Source of the DNA: JAJEAD01 sp965221555
Lineage (GTDB): Bacteria > Pseudomonadota > Gammaproteobacteria > HK1
DNA: 64,000 bases
NCBI GenBank assembly: GCA_965221555.1
Contig: OZ244895.1
Span: forward strand, 3,596,001-3,660,000
Direction: 5' to 3'
Shown here: piece by piece, positions 16,400 through 25,888 of the stretch
Layout: every line of letters starts with the position of its first letter
Position numbering within the stretch: the stretch's first letter is position 1
Notes under the pieces: generated by a model
Seen by the model: only the letters and a program-made list of their open reading frames with translations
Database searches by the model: none
Told to the model about the DNA's origin: nothing
Translations under genes and position numbers: made by a program

Positions 16400-17746
16400 A
16401 TGTCCACAACGCCCCGATTCACGGGCTACTACCACGCGGACATCCCCTTGGGCGTCGAGGATGCCGAGGTGACCCGGGTGGGGCCAAGAACGCCTTGCGG
16501 CGAGCTCATGCGCCGCTACTGGCATCCGGTCGCGCTGAGTGCCGAAGTCGACAAGCGTCCGCTTCCGGTGCGCGTCCTCGGCGAGGACCTCGTGCTGTTC
16601 CGCCGACCGGACCGCGAGGTCGGCCTGTTGCATCGCCACTGCCTCCATCGCGGCACTTCTCTTGAGTACGCGCGCATCGAGGATACGGGGCTGCGCTGCT
16701 GCTACCACGGGTGGCTATACGACATCGACGGCACCCTGCTCGAAACTCCCCTCGAACCGCCCAACAGCCCCATCCGCAAGAGAGCGAAGCTTGGCGCCTA
16801 CCCGGTCCGCGAGTACCGGGGCATGGTGTTCGCGTACATGGGACCGCCGGAACGTCAGCCCGAACTCCCCATCTACGACACCTTCGTCACCTCCGACACG
16901 GTGTTCGTGAACGCCGGCCACCACTTCGAGACCAACTGGTTCCACCTCGTCGAGAACAACTTCGACATGGCCCACACCGTGTACCTGCACACCATCATCC
17001 CGGGCAATGCCCAGTTCTACGACAGTTGGGGCGTGCCACCGCAGATGGAGTACGTGGAGACCCCGATCGGTTACCGCTACACCTACAGCCGCCGGGTGGA
17101 GGACCACGTTTGGGTGGGTCTCGAGGACATCGTGTTTCCCAACTTCACGCAGGCGGGGGCGATCTTCAGCATGGAGGGCAAGCAGACTCGCTACTTCGGG
17201 CGGGGCAGCTACTCACGCTGGCTGGTGCCGCTTGATGACTTCAACACCCGCGTGTTCGTGCTCGGCCACTTCAACGAGCACAGCGATCCCTACCACGAGG
17301 AATATTCGCGCGCCGACAACCTGGAGGTGATGGAGGCCGGCGCCCGGCTGGCGCGTACTTACGAAGAACGCCAGCGCGAACCCTCCGACGTCGAGGCGGC
17401 GGGCAGCCAGGGTCCGATTTACCTGCGCACCAACGAGCATCTCGGAACCACCGACAAGGGGATCGCGCTGTTTCGCCGCCGTTTCAAATCACTGGTGCGA
17501 GCCCTTGCCGACGGCGTCGAGCCGGCCCAGCCGGCCGAAGGCGCGAAGGCGCCGATCCCGACCTGTGCCGGAGACTCGGTGCTTCGGATCCCGCGCGCGC
17601 GGGCGGAGGAAGACGAGGCGCGGGTTGCCCGGGTGGCGAGCGAGGTGATGGCGATCTACGTCGAGACCGGCAATCTGCCGGAATCGGAGCGGCGCCGGCA
17701 GGCGGAAGCCAGGCTGGTCGAGCTGGAGCGCTCCTACCGGGACTGA
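16400..17746 (+). CDS. Aromatic-ring-hydroxylating-type Rieske oxygenase, alpha subunit
   Basis: A 448-residue Rieske non-haem iron oxygenase. The [2Fe-2S] ligands are C-x-H in HRHCLHRGTSLEYA and C-x2-H in CCYHGWLYD, about residues 77-104. The mononuclear iron site is ENNFDMAHTVYLH. The length and the NWFHLVENNFDMAH motif resemble phenoxybenzoate/phthalate-type (class IA) enzymes. The ATG follows GGAGGAGCG. No ferredoxin or reductase gene is nearby, so an unlinked reductase must supply electrons. The substrate is unknown. Confidence 0.9.
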   Translation: MSTTPRFTGYYHADIPLGVEDAEVTRVGPRTPCGELMRRYWHPVALSAEVDKRPLPVRVLGEDLVLFRRPDREVGLLHRHCLHRGTSLEYARIEDTGLRCCYHGWLYDIDGTLLETPLEPPNSPIRKRAKLGAYPVREYRGMVFAYMGPPERQPELPIYDTFVTSDTVFVNAGHHFETNWFHLVENNFDMAHTVYLHTIIPGNAQFYDSWGVPPQMEYVETPIGYRYTYSRRVEDHVWVGLEDIVFPNFTQAGAIFSMEGKQTRYFGRGSYSRWLVPLDDFNTRVFVLGHFNEHSDPYHEEYSRADNLEVMEAGARLARTYEERQREPSDVEAAGSQGPIYLRTNEHLGTTDKGIALFRRRFKSLVRALADGVEPAQPAEGAKAPIPTCAGDSVLRIPRARAEEDEARVARVASEVMAIYVETGNLPESERRRQAEARLVELERSYRD

Positions 17747-17827
17747 GGAACCGGGCCCGGCGCGGGCCACGATGGCGCGGCGCGGGCGGCGCGCACCTTC
17801 ACAGCGAATTCGCGAAGGCGCGGCCGA

Positions 17828-18427
17828 TCAGAACGTGAGGCCGGTCGATTGCGGTGAACCCAGCCTGGCCCGGAGCCAGTGGGTGGTCTCCAGATCGCGC
17901 GCCCACTCGTAGAACACCGTTTTCACCGAGGTCAGGACGACACCGCTGCCTCGCAGGCGCTGCAATCCGAGCTCGTGGTTCGGCGCCGGCGAGGCGCAGG
18001 CATCGGACACCACTGCAACCCGGTAGCCCGCGGCGCGCAAGCCGAGCGCGGACTGGGCGACGCACACGTCGGTCTCGAGACCGGCGAGCACGAAGCAGTC
18101 CCGGCCCGTGGCCTGCGCCGCGGCTCGGATGTCCTCCTGGCCCCAGAGGCCGAAGGTCATCTTGTCGAACACCGCGGGAGTGCCTTCCGGCAGGTGACGG
18201 GCAAGCTCCGGGACCATCGGCCCGTTGCGCGCCACGTCCTCCGCGGTGGCGATTACCGGTATGTCGAGGAGGGCGGCCGCGCGCATCAACCACGCGATGC
18301 GCTCGACCAGCGGCGCTCTGCCCGCGAGCGACAACTTGTCGAGAAAGTACTGCTGTACATCGATGACCACCAGGCAGGAGTGTTCCCGCTCGACGAGAGC
18401 GAAGGCTTCGTACATGTCAGACGCCAT
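17828..18427 (-). CDS. Isochorismatase-family cysteine hydrolase
   Basis: A 199-residue hydrolase with the complete catalytic triad of the family: Asp23 (LVVIDVQQYF), Lys89 (VFDKMTFG) and Cys122 (GLETDVCVAQ). Members hydrolyse isochorismate, nicotinamide, N-carbamoyl compounds or other amides. The start chosen is ATG 18427; an ATG at 18415 is also possible, and neither has a strong ribosome site. A dispersed-repeat half lies upstream. It is convergent with the Rieske gene; a GGCCCG/CGGGCC hairpin at 17754-17768 lies between them. Confidence 0.88.
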   Translation of the reverse strand: MASDMYEAFALVEREHSCLVVIDVQQYFLDKLSLAGRAPLVERIAWLMRAAALLDIPVIATAEDVARNGPMVPELARHLPEGTPAVFDKMTFGLWGQEDIRAAAQATGRDCFVLAGLETDVCVAQSALGLRAAGYRVAVVSDACASPAPNHELGLQRLRGSGVVLTSVKTVFYEWARDLETTHWLRARLGSPQSTGLTF

Positions 18428-18507
18428 CGAGGAAATGCTTCTCGGCAAGGATGCGGCACTATGCCATGAACGATGCTCGGTCGCTCGGGAGACAGGCGTA
18501 CTGGGGG

Positions 18508-18580
18508 CGCGACGGAGGGAGGCCCGCGCACGCGAGCATACTGGCGGCCGCGAGTTGAGAAATCGGTGAAGTATCCGGGT
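18508..18580 (+). repeat. Dispersed palindromic element, right half (copy 3)
   Basis: GCGAGCATACTGGCGGCCGCG followed by AGTTGAGAAATCGGTGAAG matches the right end of the copy at 51.7 kb almost base for base. It lies in the 382-nt gap between the isochorismatase and SDR genes. Left-end sequence upstream is only weakly recognisable. Confidence 0.7.
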
Positions 18581-18809
18581 TGAACCCGCGAACACGGTGG
18601 AGGTGAATGGCGATGTCGGCGGACAGAGCCGCATCTTGAAACCAACCCATTGAAGAAATCGACTTCGACGGCTAAAACGCCTGTTCGACCGCGCAACCCG
18701 CGCCAGCCACGCTCCCTTTCCGATACACATAACGACGTTGGCCGAACCGGAAAGGTCTGGCCAGGTCCGAAGGACAGGGGAGCCGGCGACAAGCAACAGG
18801 AGACAGACT

Positions 18810-19565
18810 ATGGATCTCGGCCTTGACGGACTGAAAGCGCTCGTGACCGGCGGCACCCGCGGCATCGGACGTGCGATCGTCGAAAGGCTGGTCGCGGAAG
18901 GCGCCGAGGTCGCCTTCTGCGCCCGCGACTACGATGCGGTTACCGCACTCGTCAAGGGGCCCGGGGCGGGCCGCGTCCACGGCGCCGTGTTGGATGTCGC
19001 CGATGGCGACGAGCTGAAGTCATGGGTGGAGGAGGCGGCGTGTGGCATGGAGGGCATCGACATCGTCATCCCCAGCGTCAGCGCCCTCGGCGGCACGCTC
19101 GGCGAGGAAGGCTGGCGGCGGGGCTTCGACGTCGACCTCATGGGCACCGTGCGCACCATCGAGGCGGCCATGCCGTCGCTCGAGAAGTCGACGGCCGCCG
19201 CCATCGTGGTGATCGCGACCACCGCGGCGCTGGAGGAGTTCCTGGGCGTTCGGCCCTACGCGTCGGTGAAGGCGGCGCTCGTCAACCACACCTCGATCCT
19301 CGCAACCAACCTCGCGCCGAAGGGAATACGGGCCAATACCGTCTCGCCCGGCACCATCTACTTTGAGGACGGCACCTGGGGTCAGCGCCGGCGCGACGCC
19401 CCCGAAGCGTACCGCGCGGCGCTCGAGCGCAATCCCATGGGACGCATGGGCCGGCCGGAGGAAGTCGCCAACGCGGTGGCGTTCCTCGCGAGCCCGGCCG
19501 CAAGCTTCATCACCGGCGCCAACCTGGTGGTCGATGGAGGGCTTACCCGGCGAGTGCAGTACTAA
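18810..19565 (+). CDS. Short-chain dehydrogenase/reductase (SDR)
   Basis: A 251-residue classical SDR. The cofactor loop TGGTRGIG is at 13-20, the catalytic Tyr150 and Lys154 are in PYASVK, and the C-terminus ends in VDGGLTRRVQY. Two departures stand out: the usual N-N-A-G is P-S-V-S, and the catalytic Ser region is IATTAAL, with Thr137/138 in place of Ser. CAGGAGACAG precedes the ATG. It acts on an unknown alcohol or ketone and stands alone between repeat-bearing gaps. Confidence 0.88.
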   Translation: MDLGLDGLKALVTGGTRGIGRAIVERLVAEGAEVAFCARDYDAVTALVKGPGAGRVHGAVLDVADGDELKSWVEEAACGMEGIDIVIPSVSALGGTLGEEGWRRGFDVDLMGTVRTIEAAMPSLEKSTAAAIVVIATTAALEEFLGVRPYASVKAALVNHTSILATNLAPKGIRANTVSPGTIYFEDGTWGQRRRDAPEAYRAALERNPMGRMGRPEEVANAVAFLASPAASFITGANLVVDGGLTRRVQY

Positions 19566-19632
19566 TTTTGATCACGCGGGCGCGCGCGCCGGCCTCCGGG
19601 GGCGATGCGCGCGGCTCCCGTCGCGAATCGCG

Positions 19633-20055
19633 TCAGGGAGTATCCGTCACATAGGAGCGAAAGCGGGTCGGGATCAGCTCGAGGAGCACCCAGCCCTCGA
19701 GCTTCGACCAGGCCCGAATCGTTCGCTCCGCCCGGTCGGGCGCGTAGTAGCGCTCCGCGAGGCGCAGCGCGAGTTCGCGTCCTCCCTCCTCCTTCATCTC
19801 GACCCGGCCTTCCACCGTGACCCACGCCTCCAGCGCGCCCACCGGGTCGGCCACGCTCACGCAGGCCCTCGGATCCCGCGTGAGGCGGCGAACCTTGCCG
19901 GTGTCGGACTGGGAGAACATCCGCAACCGCTCGCCGTCCCAGTCGTACCACAGGGGCAGCGCGTTCGGCGAATCGTCCTCGTTGAGCGTCACCAGGGTCG
20001 CGATCCGCGTCTCGCGCAGAAAGGCGTCCCGCTGCGTCTTCGTCATGCTCGGCAT
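19633..20055 (-). CDS. PPOX-class (pyridoxamine 5'-phosphate oxidase-fold) flavin-binding protein
   Basis: A 140-residue split-barrel protein. ETRIATLVTLNEDDSPNALP and WYDWDGERLRMFSQSDTGKVRRL are the typical PPOX/F420-dependent reductase start, followed by DPRACVSVAD and VTVEGRVEM. Such proteins bind FMN or F420 and reduce or oxidise small molecules. GGGAGG lies before the first ATG (20055). An F420-type luciferase-like protein at 61 kb makes F420 use conceivable, though no F420 synthesis gene is in the window. Confidence 0.85.
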   Translation of the reverse strand: MPSMTKTQRDAFLRETRIATLVTLNEDDSPNALPLWYDWDGERLRMFSQSDTGKVRRLTRDPRACVSVADPVGALEAWVTVEGRVEMKEEGGRELALRLAERYYAPDRAERTIRAWSKLEGWVLLELIPTRFRSYVTDTP

Positions 20056-20104
20056 TCAATTCCTCCCTCGACCGGGCCGCCTTCCCCGCCCCTGGCCCGC
20101 GAAT

Positions 20105-20290
20105 TTCAATGACTTCTCAAAACACGGACATCGATTTGCTCGCGGTTACGGGCCGCACTGCGTCGCGCCGCTTCCACGAAGTACCCGCTACCTGCATCGC
20201 CACGCAGGCCCTGGGCCAGGGCTTTCCGGCCGGGCAAGCCATCCGTGACTTGCCCGCGCGCAGGGAAGCCCGCGCCACGATGCCGTGGCA
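20105..20290 (-). repeat. Dispersed palindromic element (copy 4, minus orientation)
   Basis: Read on the minus strand it shows the second hairpin GGGCAAGTCA-CGGA-TGGCTTGCCC (20232-20255), then GGCCGGAAAGC, the GCAGGTAGC segment, GCGGCGCGACGCAGT and the degraded right end TTTTGAGAAGTCATTGAAATTC near 20105. It lies 75 nt downstream of the stop codon of the peptide-binding protein gene. Confidence 0.75.
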
Positions 20291-20365
20291 CCTCGGGATT
20301 GCACGCCGCCGGCCCCGGGACCGAGCGGCGGCACTTTGCTTTCTCTCGTCCTCTCGCGAATCTCC

Positions 20366-21931
20366 TCAGGCCTTGCGGAAGTGCCGGAGAAGGGGATGCC
20401 CGTCCGGGCGCACGCCGGGGATCACGGTGTCCCGGTAGATGGCGGGGGTCGCCTCGTGGGTGATGAAGCGATAGGCGCCGGACTCCTCCATCAGGTCCTG
20501 CATGCGCTGATACATGGCGTCGCGCTTGGAGGAATCGAGCTCGACCAGCGCCTTGGTGTGCAGGTCGTCGAACTCCTCGTTGCAGACCCGCTCCCAGTTC
20601 CAGACGCCGACCTGGTCGCAGACGAACCACGCGGTGGCCCAGCTCGGGTCCGGGGACATCGAGAAGCGCTGATAGATCAACTGGATGTCTTTCCAGGAAT
20701 CGCCCGCGGACTCCTGGCCGAGAGTCCAGAAGGTGCCCGAGTCGTGTACGTCGATCTGGAGCTCGATGCCGATCTCGGCGAGGTTCGCCTGAATGATCTG
20801 CACCGCGGTGAGGTAGGTCGGTTTGTTGAGCGTGTCCAGGGTGAGAGAGAGGCCGTCCCCGTGTCCCGCCTCTTCGAGCAGCTTCCGCGCGCCGTCGAAA
20901 TCGGGCTTGGCCGGGGTCAGGTTCTCGGACCGGTGCCCGAGCAGGCCCGGGGCGACGATGCCGGTGGAGGGCTTGGCGATACCGAAGTAAGCCGCATCCA
21001 TGATCGCATCGACATCGATGGCGCGCTGGACGGCCTGACGCACCCGGATGTCCGCGAGCTTGGGATGCTCGACATTCATGCCGAGCCAGACGTAGTAGAG
21101 CGAGGGGCTTTCCAGCAGCTTCGACCCCGGGGGCGGGCTCTGGCGAAGGTCGGGCAAGGACGAGACGCTCACCCAGGTCCAGTCGAGATCACCGGCCTCG
21201 AAGCCCAGCTCCGCCGTCTTCTCGTCCTCGATCGGGATGAGATGGATCTCGTCAAATTCCGGCTGCGGACCCGTCCACAGCGGGTTTCGCACCAGCACCG
21301 TCCTCTGTTTCTGGATCCACTCCTTGATCATGTAGGGGCCCGAGCTCGCCGGCAGATCCGCGATGCGGAACTGGCCGCCCGCCGCCTCCACCGCCTTGCG
21401 GGAGATGATGTTGCCGGAGCCATAGGGCAACGTGCTCCACCACAGCGGCGCGAAGGGTTCCTTCAGCACGATGACGCCGGAGTACTTGCCGGTGACCTCG
21501 ACGCGGTCCAGGGTCGCCCAGTCTCCCTTGTAGGGGGAATCCAGCGCCGGATCGATGATGCGCTCGTAGGAGAACTTGACGTCCTCGGCGGTCATCTCGC
21601 CGAAGTCGTTGGTGAACATGATCCCGGGGCGCAGCGTGAACTCGATGTGGGTATCGTCCACCTGGTTGATGGACTCCGCCGCATCGAGCTCGGTCTCCCA
21701 GTTGCTGCCCGGCTTGAACGCGACGAGCTTGTTGAAGATCGCGCCCGCGATCCATTCTTCCGGGGCCGAGAGCATGAAGGCCGGGTCCAGGACCTGGAAC
21801 ACGGAGTAGCTGCGCAGCTTGAGCACGTTGCCCTCCGCGCTCATCGAGATGCGGGGGTGCATGAGCGCGGCGGCGCCGAGCGACGCCGAGCCGGCGAGAA
21901 AACGACGGCGGGTGGTGGTGAGTGGGTGCAT
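20366..21931 (-). CDS. Peptide ABC transporter substrate-binding protein (family 5), Tat-exported
   Basis: A 521-residue family-5 solute-binding protein with a twin-arginine-like signal (TTTRRRFLAGSASLGAAALM). The family patterns are IEFTLRPGIMFTNDFGEMTAEDVKF and SGPYMIKEW. The ATG at 21931 follows GAGGAGG; the open frame continues upstream through a repeat and is not coding there. No permease or ATPase genes are adjacent, the second such orphan here. It differs clearly from the binding protein at 13.3 kb and so should bind another ligand. Confidence 0.9.
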   Translation of the reverse strand: MHPLTTTRRRFLAGSASLGAAALMHPRISMSAEGNVLKLRSYSVFQVLDPAFMLSAPEEWIAGAIFNKLVAFKPGSNWETELDAAESINQVDDTHIEFTLRPGIMFTNDFGEMTAEDVKFSYERIIDPALDSPYKGDWATLDRVEVTGKYSGVIVLKEPFAPLWWSTLPYGSGNIISRKAVEAAGGQFRIADLPASSGPYMIKEWIQKQRTVLVRNPLWTGPQPEFDEIHLIPIEDEKTAELGFEAGDLDWTWVSVSSLPDLRQSPPPGSKLLESPSLYYVWLGMNVEHPKLADIRVRQAVQRAIDVDAIMDAAYFGIAKPSTGIVAPGLLGHRSENLTPAKPDFDGARKLLEEAGHGDGLSLTLDTLNKPTYLTAVQIIQANLAEIGIELQIDVHDSGTFWTLGQESAGDSWKDIQLIYQRFSMSPDPSWATAWFVCDQVGVWNWERVCNEEFDDLHTKALVELDSSKRDAMYQRMQDLMEESGAYRFITHEATPAIYRDTVIPGVRPDGHPLLRHFRKA

Positions 21932-22010
21932 GGGGAGAGCCTCCTCGGGGGTGTGAATGGTCCGCCCGCGGAATCGAGGCGGGCGAAAAGGCGAAGGGAT
22001 TATCCCGCAA

Positions 22011-22240
22011 ACCTCACCGATTTTCGTCACGAGGGCGCCAACTCGGGGGATGCCGGCAAGTTCGGTGCGGCCCGCCGTGATATCTCACCGATGCAGTAAA
22101 CGCGGGCGCGCGGATGTCCACCGCGCTCAGGTCCTTGGCAAGTCAGGCGGCGCGGTTAAACCTGGACGCAAGTGTCCCGAATTTCGACACCGGCCGTGCC
22201 GGCGGGCGGATTTGCGCAACCGTGAATCGGTCAAGTATCG
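22011..22240 (+). repeat. Dispersed palindromic element, degraded (copy 5)
   Basis: The left end CTCACCGATTTTCGTCACGA and GGGCGCCAA lie at about 22014-22041. A right-end-like GAATCGGTCAAGTATCGCG is at about 22223. The middle is only weakly similar. It ends 17 nt behind the stop of the CocE-type gene and lies upstream of the peptide-binding protein gene. Confidence 0.5.
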
Positions 22241-22256
22241 CGACCGGCAACCGGTC

Positions 22257-24272
22257 TCAAGAGCAGGTGCGGGGGATCACCGGCTTCCAATTCCGTTCGA
22301 AGACCCGCTCGCCGTTCTCGCGTGCTTCGAGCGAACCGCGCACTTCGTAGGCGCTTTCAGTGGATCTCAGCTCCGCGCGGCCGATGACGTCGACCGCCCA
22401 GCCCTCACGAGCGAAATGCAGCCGGTGCTCGAAGCGAGCGGACGCGGCATCGGGGTCACTCGGATCCATGGGGTACTCGGCCCGGGTCTCGACGCCGAAG
22501 TCGAGGTCGATCCCGGTGAAGTGCGTGCATCGGTAGGGCAGATGCCATCCCGACGAACGGACCCCGCCGTCCTCCGAATCCCCAGCCCAGCGCACGAGCC
22601 GGCGAGGGGGAACCACCACCCGGGTCTCAGGTCCCGCCACCTCGACCGGTTCCGCGAAACGCACCGGCGCCTCATCGACCGCGCGCCCGCGAACCGGAAG
22701 GATCAGGCGCGCATCGCGCACATGCAGCACGATGCGCGCGGGACGAGGCGCCGGCCAGACCAGGGGCCAGTAGCCGCAGGACACTGCGAGCCGAATGCGA
22801 TGGCCGGCGCAGAAGCGGTGGGCGGTGTTCGGGAAGGCAATGGCGACGCTGCGTGCGTGGCCGGGCACGAGGTGATGCGCAGTGCGCCCGGTATCGTCGA
22901 GCGCCAGATTGCGCACCGTCCAGGCGACCCGGGCCACCGCCCCGTTCGGGGGCACATCGTTCAGCCGCGCGGCGAGCGTCGCCACCGGTCGGTCGCACTC
23001 GAGCGACACTTCGAAGTGCACCGAGCCGAGGATCTCGAGTGCTTCGGCGAGCGGCTCGGTCTCGAATACGAGCGAGCGCGCGTCGTCCACGCGCTGATCG
23101 AGCGGCAGTCCGCCCTCCCGCCCGAAGTAGCCGGTGTCTCCGGACGCGGCGCCGACGCCGGGCTCGAGCGGAACGGGCGCCGCATCGAAACCAGACCCCG
23201 AGCGCGGCGCGAGCGCGGCTTCGCGACCGAGGAGCAGCTCCCGACTCGATACCCGGGGCGAGGGCCACTCCCGCTCGCTCACCCAGCGACCCGGCCGGCG
23301 CTCCAGCCGATCGCCGGGCGGCGCGTACTCCTGCATCCAGACCCGCAGTCGAGGCTCCCAGTCGGCGCCGTTGTCCACCCCCCGCAGCCAGCGATCCCAC
23401 CAGCGCAGCGCTTCCTGCTGAAAGCCGATCCCCGGCGCGGGGGAGCCGAGGTCGGGATAGTGGTGCCCCCAGGGTCCGACCACTCCCCAGCAGTGTTCGG
23501 AATTCGCGGCGAGCAGGTTCATCACCGTGGCGCTGTAGCGATCGCTCCAGCCCCCGACGAGCAATGCGGGGCAGGCGATGTCGCCCGGCGACTCGTTGAC
23601 GGAACCAGTGCGCCAGTAGGCGTCGCGGGTCTCGTGCCGGACCCAGTTCTCCAGAGGGAAGGTGGCGCCCTCCAGACGCTCGCGCCATATCCGCCGCCAC
23701 GCCTCGCCCACTACCGCGGGGTCGGGAGGCGAGGCGAGGATCACCGGCAGCGTCGCCCCCCACTCCACGCTGTCGGTGAGCAGACAGCCCCCCAGGTGGT
23801 GGATGTCGTCGTCGAAGCGATTGTCGGTCGCGCACACCGCGACGATCGCCCTGAGCGCCCGCGGGCGCCTCGCCGCCGCCTGCAGGCTGGCGGTCCCGCC
23901 CCACGACGTGCCCATCATGCCCACGGCGCCGGTGCACCAGGGCTGCCTCGCAATCCACTCGATGACCTCGATCGCATCGTCGCGCTCCTCCGGGCGATAC
24001 ATGTCGGTCATCAGCCCTTCGGAGTCGCCGGACCCGCGCATGTCGACCCGCACGCAGGCATAGCCGTGGCGCGCAAAGAAGGCATGGTTGCGCTCGTCTC
24101 GGATCCGCACCATGTCGCGCTTGCGGTACGGGATGTATTCGAGCACCGCGGGACTCGGCTCTCCCGACCGAGTCTCGGGCAGCCACAGGCGCGCGGAGAG
24201 GTGAATGCCGCCGGAAACCGGTATCCGGCAGTGCTCGACTTCCCGTACTCGGGTCGATTGGGACATGGTCAT
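22257..24272 (-). CDS. CocE/NonD-family (peptidase S15-type) acyl hydrolase
   Basis: A 671-residue alpha/beta hydrolase. Residues 15-300 hold the S15/CocE domain: VDMRGSGDSEG, nucleophile Ser123 in MMGTSWGGTAS, and GPWGHHYPD for the catalytic His region. The C-terminal half is the jelly-roll X-Pro dipeptidyl-peptidase domain (LDDTGRTAHHLVPG; IRLAVSCGYWPLVWP). Family members cleave cocaine, glutaryl-7-ACA or X-Pro peptides. GGGGAG precedes the ATG. It may process a compound taken up by the neighbouring peptide-binding protein, but this is inference. Confidence 0.88.
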   Translation of the reverse strand: MTMSQSTRVREVEHCRIPVSGGIHLSARLWLPETRSGEPSPAVLEYIPYRKRDMVRIRDERNHAFFARHGYACVRVDMRGSGDSEGLMTDMYRPEERDDAIEVIEWIARQPWCTGAVGMMGTSWGGTASLQAAARRPRALRAIVAVCATDNRFDDDIHHLGGCLLTDSVEWGATLPVILASPPDPAVVGEAWRRIWRERLEGATFPLENWVRHETRDAYWRTGSVNESPGDIACPALLVGGWSDRYSATVMNLLAANSEHCWGVVGPWGHHYPDLGSPAPGIGFQQEALRWWDRWLRGVDNGADWEPRLRVWMQEYAPPGDRLERRPGRWVSEREWPSPRVSSRELLLGREAALAPRSGSGFDAAPVPLEPGVGAASGDTGYFGREGGLPLDQRVDDARSLVFETEPLAEALEILGSVHFEVSLECDRPVATLAARLNDVPPNGAVARVAWTVRNLALDDTGRTAHHLVPGHARSVAIAFPNTAHRFCAGHRIRLAVSCGYWPLVWPAPRPARIVLHVRDARLILPVRGRAVDEAPVRFAEPVEVAGPETRVVVPPRRLVRWAGDSEDGGVRSSGWHLPYRCTHFTGIDLDFGVETRAEYPMDPSDPDAASARFEHRLHFAREGWAVDVIGRAELRSTESAYEVRGSLEARENGERVFERNWKPVIPRTCS

Positions 24273-24432
24273 GAACGATCCGCTCCCCTGCGTCGGTGAG
24301 ACCGATCATCATCGCCCATGCCGCGCCATTTGACGTTGGCCGGGGCAAAGCGCCTCTTTCCGAAGAGAAGGAGAATGCCGGCATGCCCCTCGCGTCGGCG
24401 CCGGGCCAACCCGCATCGATCACTGATCCACG

Positions 24433-24477
24433 TTGGCTTCGGGAGCCAAGATGCCGTGACAGCAGGAAGCACGGACC
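24433..24477 (+). repeat. Dispersed palindromic element, left part (copy 6)
   Basis: GCCAAGATGCCGTGACAGC followed by AGGAAGCACGGAC matches the long copy at 51.7 kb with one or two changes. It lies in the 440-nt gap between the divergent CocE-type and persulfide-dioxygenase genes. The rest of that gap shows nothing I recognise. Confidence 0.65.
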
Positions 24478-24712
24478 AATCGGCGCCCGTCACCTGTTAT
24501 CGAAGGTGCTAGCATCGCGCGATGTTCCACGGATTCACGAGAGCCAAGGACGCGCGGATGTCGGCAGGGGAAAGGCGTTCGCGCATCGGGGCGCGCAGGC
24601 GCACCCGCACAGCGCCGTGCCGAGCCCCGAATCGCGCTCGGTCCCGTCCTTGCCGGCGGACACGCGCGCGCCGTGGTGAATCAGGGAAGCCCTGCGGCCA
24701 GGCTGACCGCCG

Positions 24713-25762
24713 ATGATCTTTCGACAGCTCTTCGACAGCGTTTCTTCCACCTATACCTACCTCGTCGCAAGCCGGCGGGGCGGCGAGGCGCTCATCATCG
24801 ATCCGGTTCTGGAGAAGGTGGACCGCTACCTCAAGCTCATGGACGAGCTCGATCTCAGACTGGTGAAAGCGGTCGACACCCACGTACACGCCGACCACAT
24901 CACCGGGCTGGGCGCCCTGCGCGACCGCTGCCGCTGCATCACGGTGATGGGCGAGCAAAGCGCGGTGGACGTGGTTTCGATGCGGGTGGCGGACGGCGAC
25001 CGCATCGAAGTGGAGGGCATCAGCCTGAAGGTGCTCTACACCCCGGGCCATACCGACGATTCCTACAGTTTCCTGCTCGGAGACCGCGTATTCACCGGCG
25101 ATACCCTGCTCATCCGGGGAACGGGGCGCACCGACTTTCAGAACGGCAACCCCAGGGACCAGTACCACTCGCTATTCGATTGTCTGCTCCGGCTGCCCGA
25201 CGAGACCCTCGTGTATCCCGCGCACGACTACAAAGGCGACACCGTCAGCTCCATCGGCGAAGAGAAGGCCTGCAACCCGCGCCTGCAGGTCGGGTCGGTC
25301 GACGAGTACGTCGAGCTCATGAAGGGCCTGAACCTCTCCAATCCGAAGATGATGGACGTGGCGGTGCCCGCCAACCTGAAGATCGGGCTCTCTCAGGACG
25401 ACCTCGCGCAACGCGGCTGGTCTCTCGACTGCGAGCAGGTGCGGTCCCGCCTCGAACGAGGCGATATCCTGCTCGTGGACCTGCGCGACCGGAGCGAACG
25501 CGAGAAGTACGGCGTGCTGCCCGGCTCGGTGCACGCCCCCTACCCCGATCTACCGAGCAGTCTCGCGGCGGGCGGCCTGCTCCAGGAGCTCTCCGCCGCC
25601 AGCGCCCGGACCCTGGTCTTCTATTGCGCCTACGGGGAGCGATCCGCGATGGCGGTCGAGGCGGCCCGCCACGCCGGCTTGCACGAGTCCCGACATCTAC
25701 ACGGTGGCCTGGACGCGTGGAAGAAAGCGAAGGCTCCGATCGACTGGCTCGATCCTCGGTAA
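24713..25762 (+). CDS. Persulfide dioxygenase (ETHE1-like MBL) fused to rhodanese
   Basis: A 349-residue fusion. Residues 1-180 are a metallo-beta-lactamase fold with His57, His59, Asp61, His62 (THVHADH), His113, Asp130 and His171, the set seen in ETHE1-type persulfide dioxygenases that turn glutathione persulfide into sulfite. Residues 245-345 are a rhodanese domain with the active Cys in VFYCAYGERSA, which can make or use persulfide. PDO-rhodanese fusions are known in bacteria for sulfide detoxification. There is no strong ribosome site. The MFS gene follows on the same strand. Confidence 0.9.
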   Translation: MIFRQLFDSVSSTYTYLVASRRGGEALIIDPVLEKVDRYLKLMDELDLRLVKAVDTHVHADHITGLGALRDRCRCITVMGEQSAVDVVSMRVADGDRIEVEGISLKVLYTPGHTDDSYSFLLGDRVFTGDTLLIRGTGRTDFQNGNPRDQYHSLFDCLLRLPDETLVYPAHDYKGDTVSSIGEEKACNPRLQVGSVDEYVELMKGLNLSNPKMMDVAVPANLKIGLSQDDLAQRGWSLDCEQVRSRLERGDILLVDLRDRSEREKYGVLPGSVHAPYPDLPSSLAAGGLLQELSAASARTLVFYCAYGERSAMAVEAARHAGLHESRHLHGGLDAWKKAKAPIDWLDPR

Positions 25763-25888
25763 CACCGTGCGGCCCGCGCCCCCGGCGAGGCCGGATACCG
25801 GCCCGGCTGCGCGTGGGCGCGGGTGCGGCCATCCCCGCAAGCCGTCGGGGAAGTTGCCGCCGAGACACGAGGGAAGTGGGCCGGGAAC

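Noticed and set aside
20285..22099. Plus-strand 604-codon open frame opposite the peptide-binding protein
   Set aside because: Antisense shadow without recognisable motifs; it also runs through a dispersed repeat.
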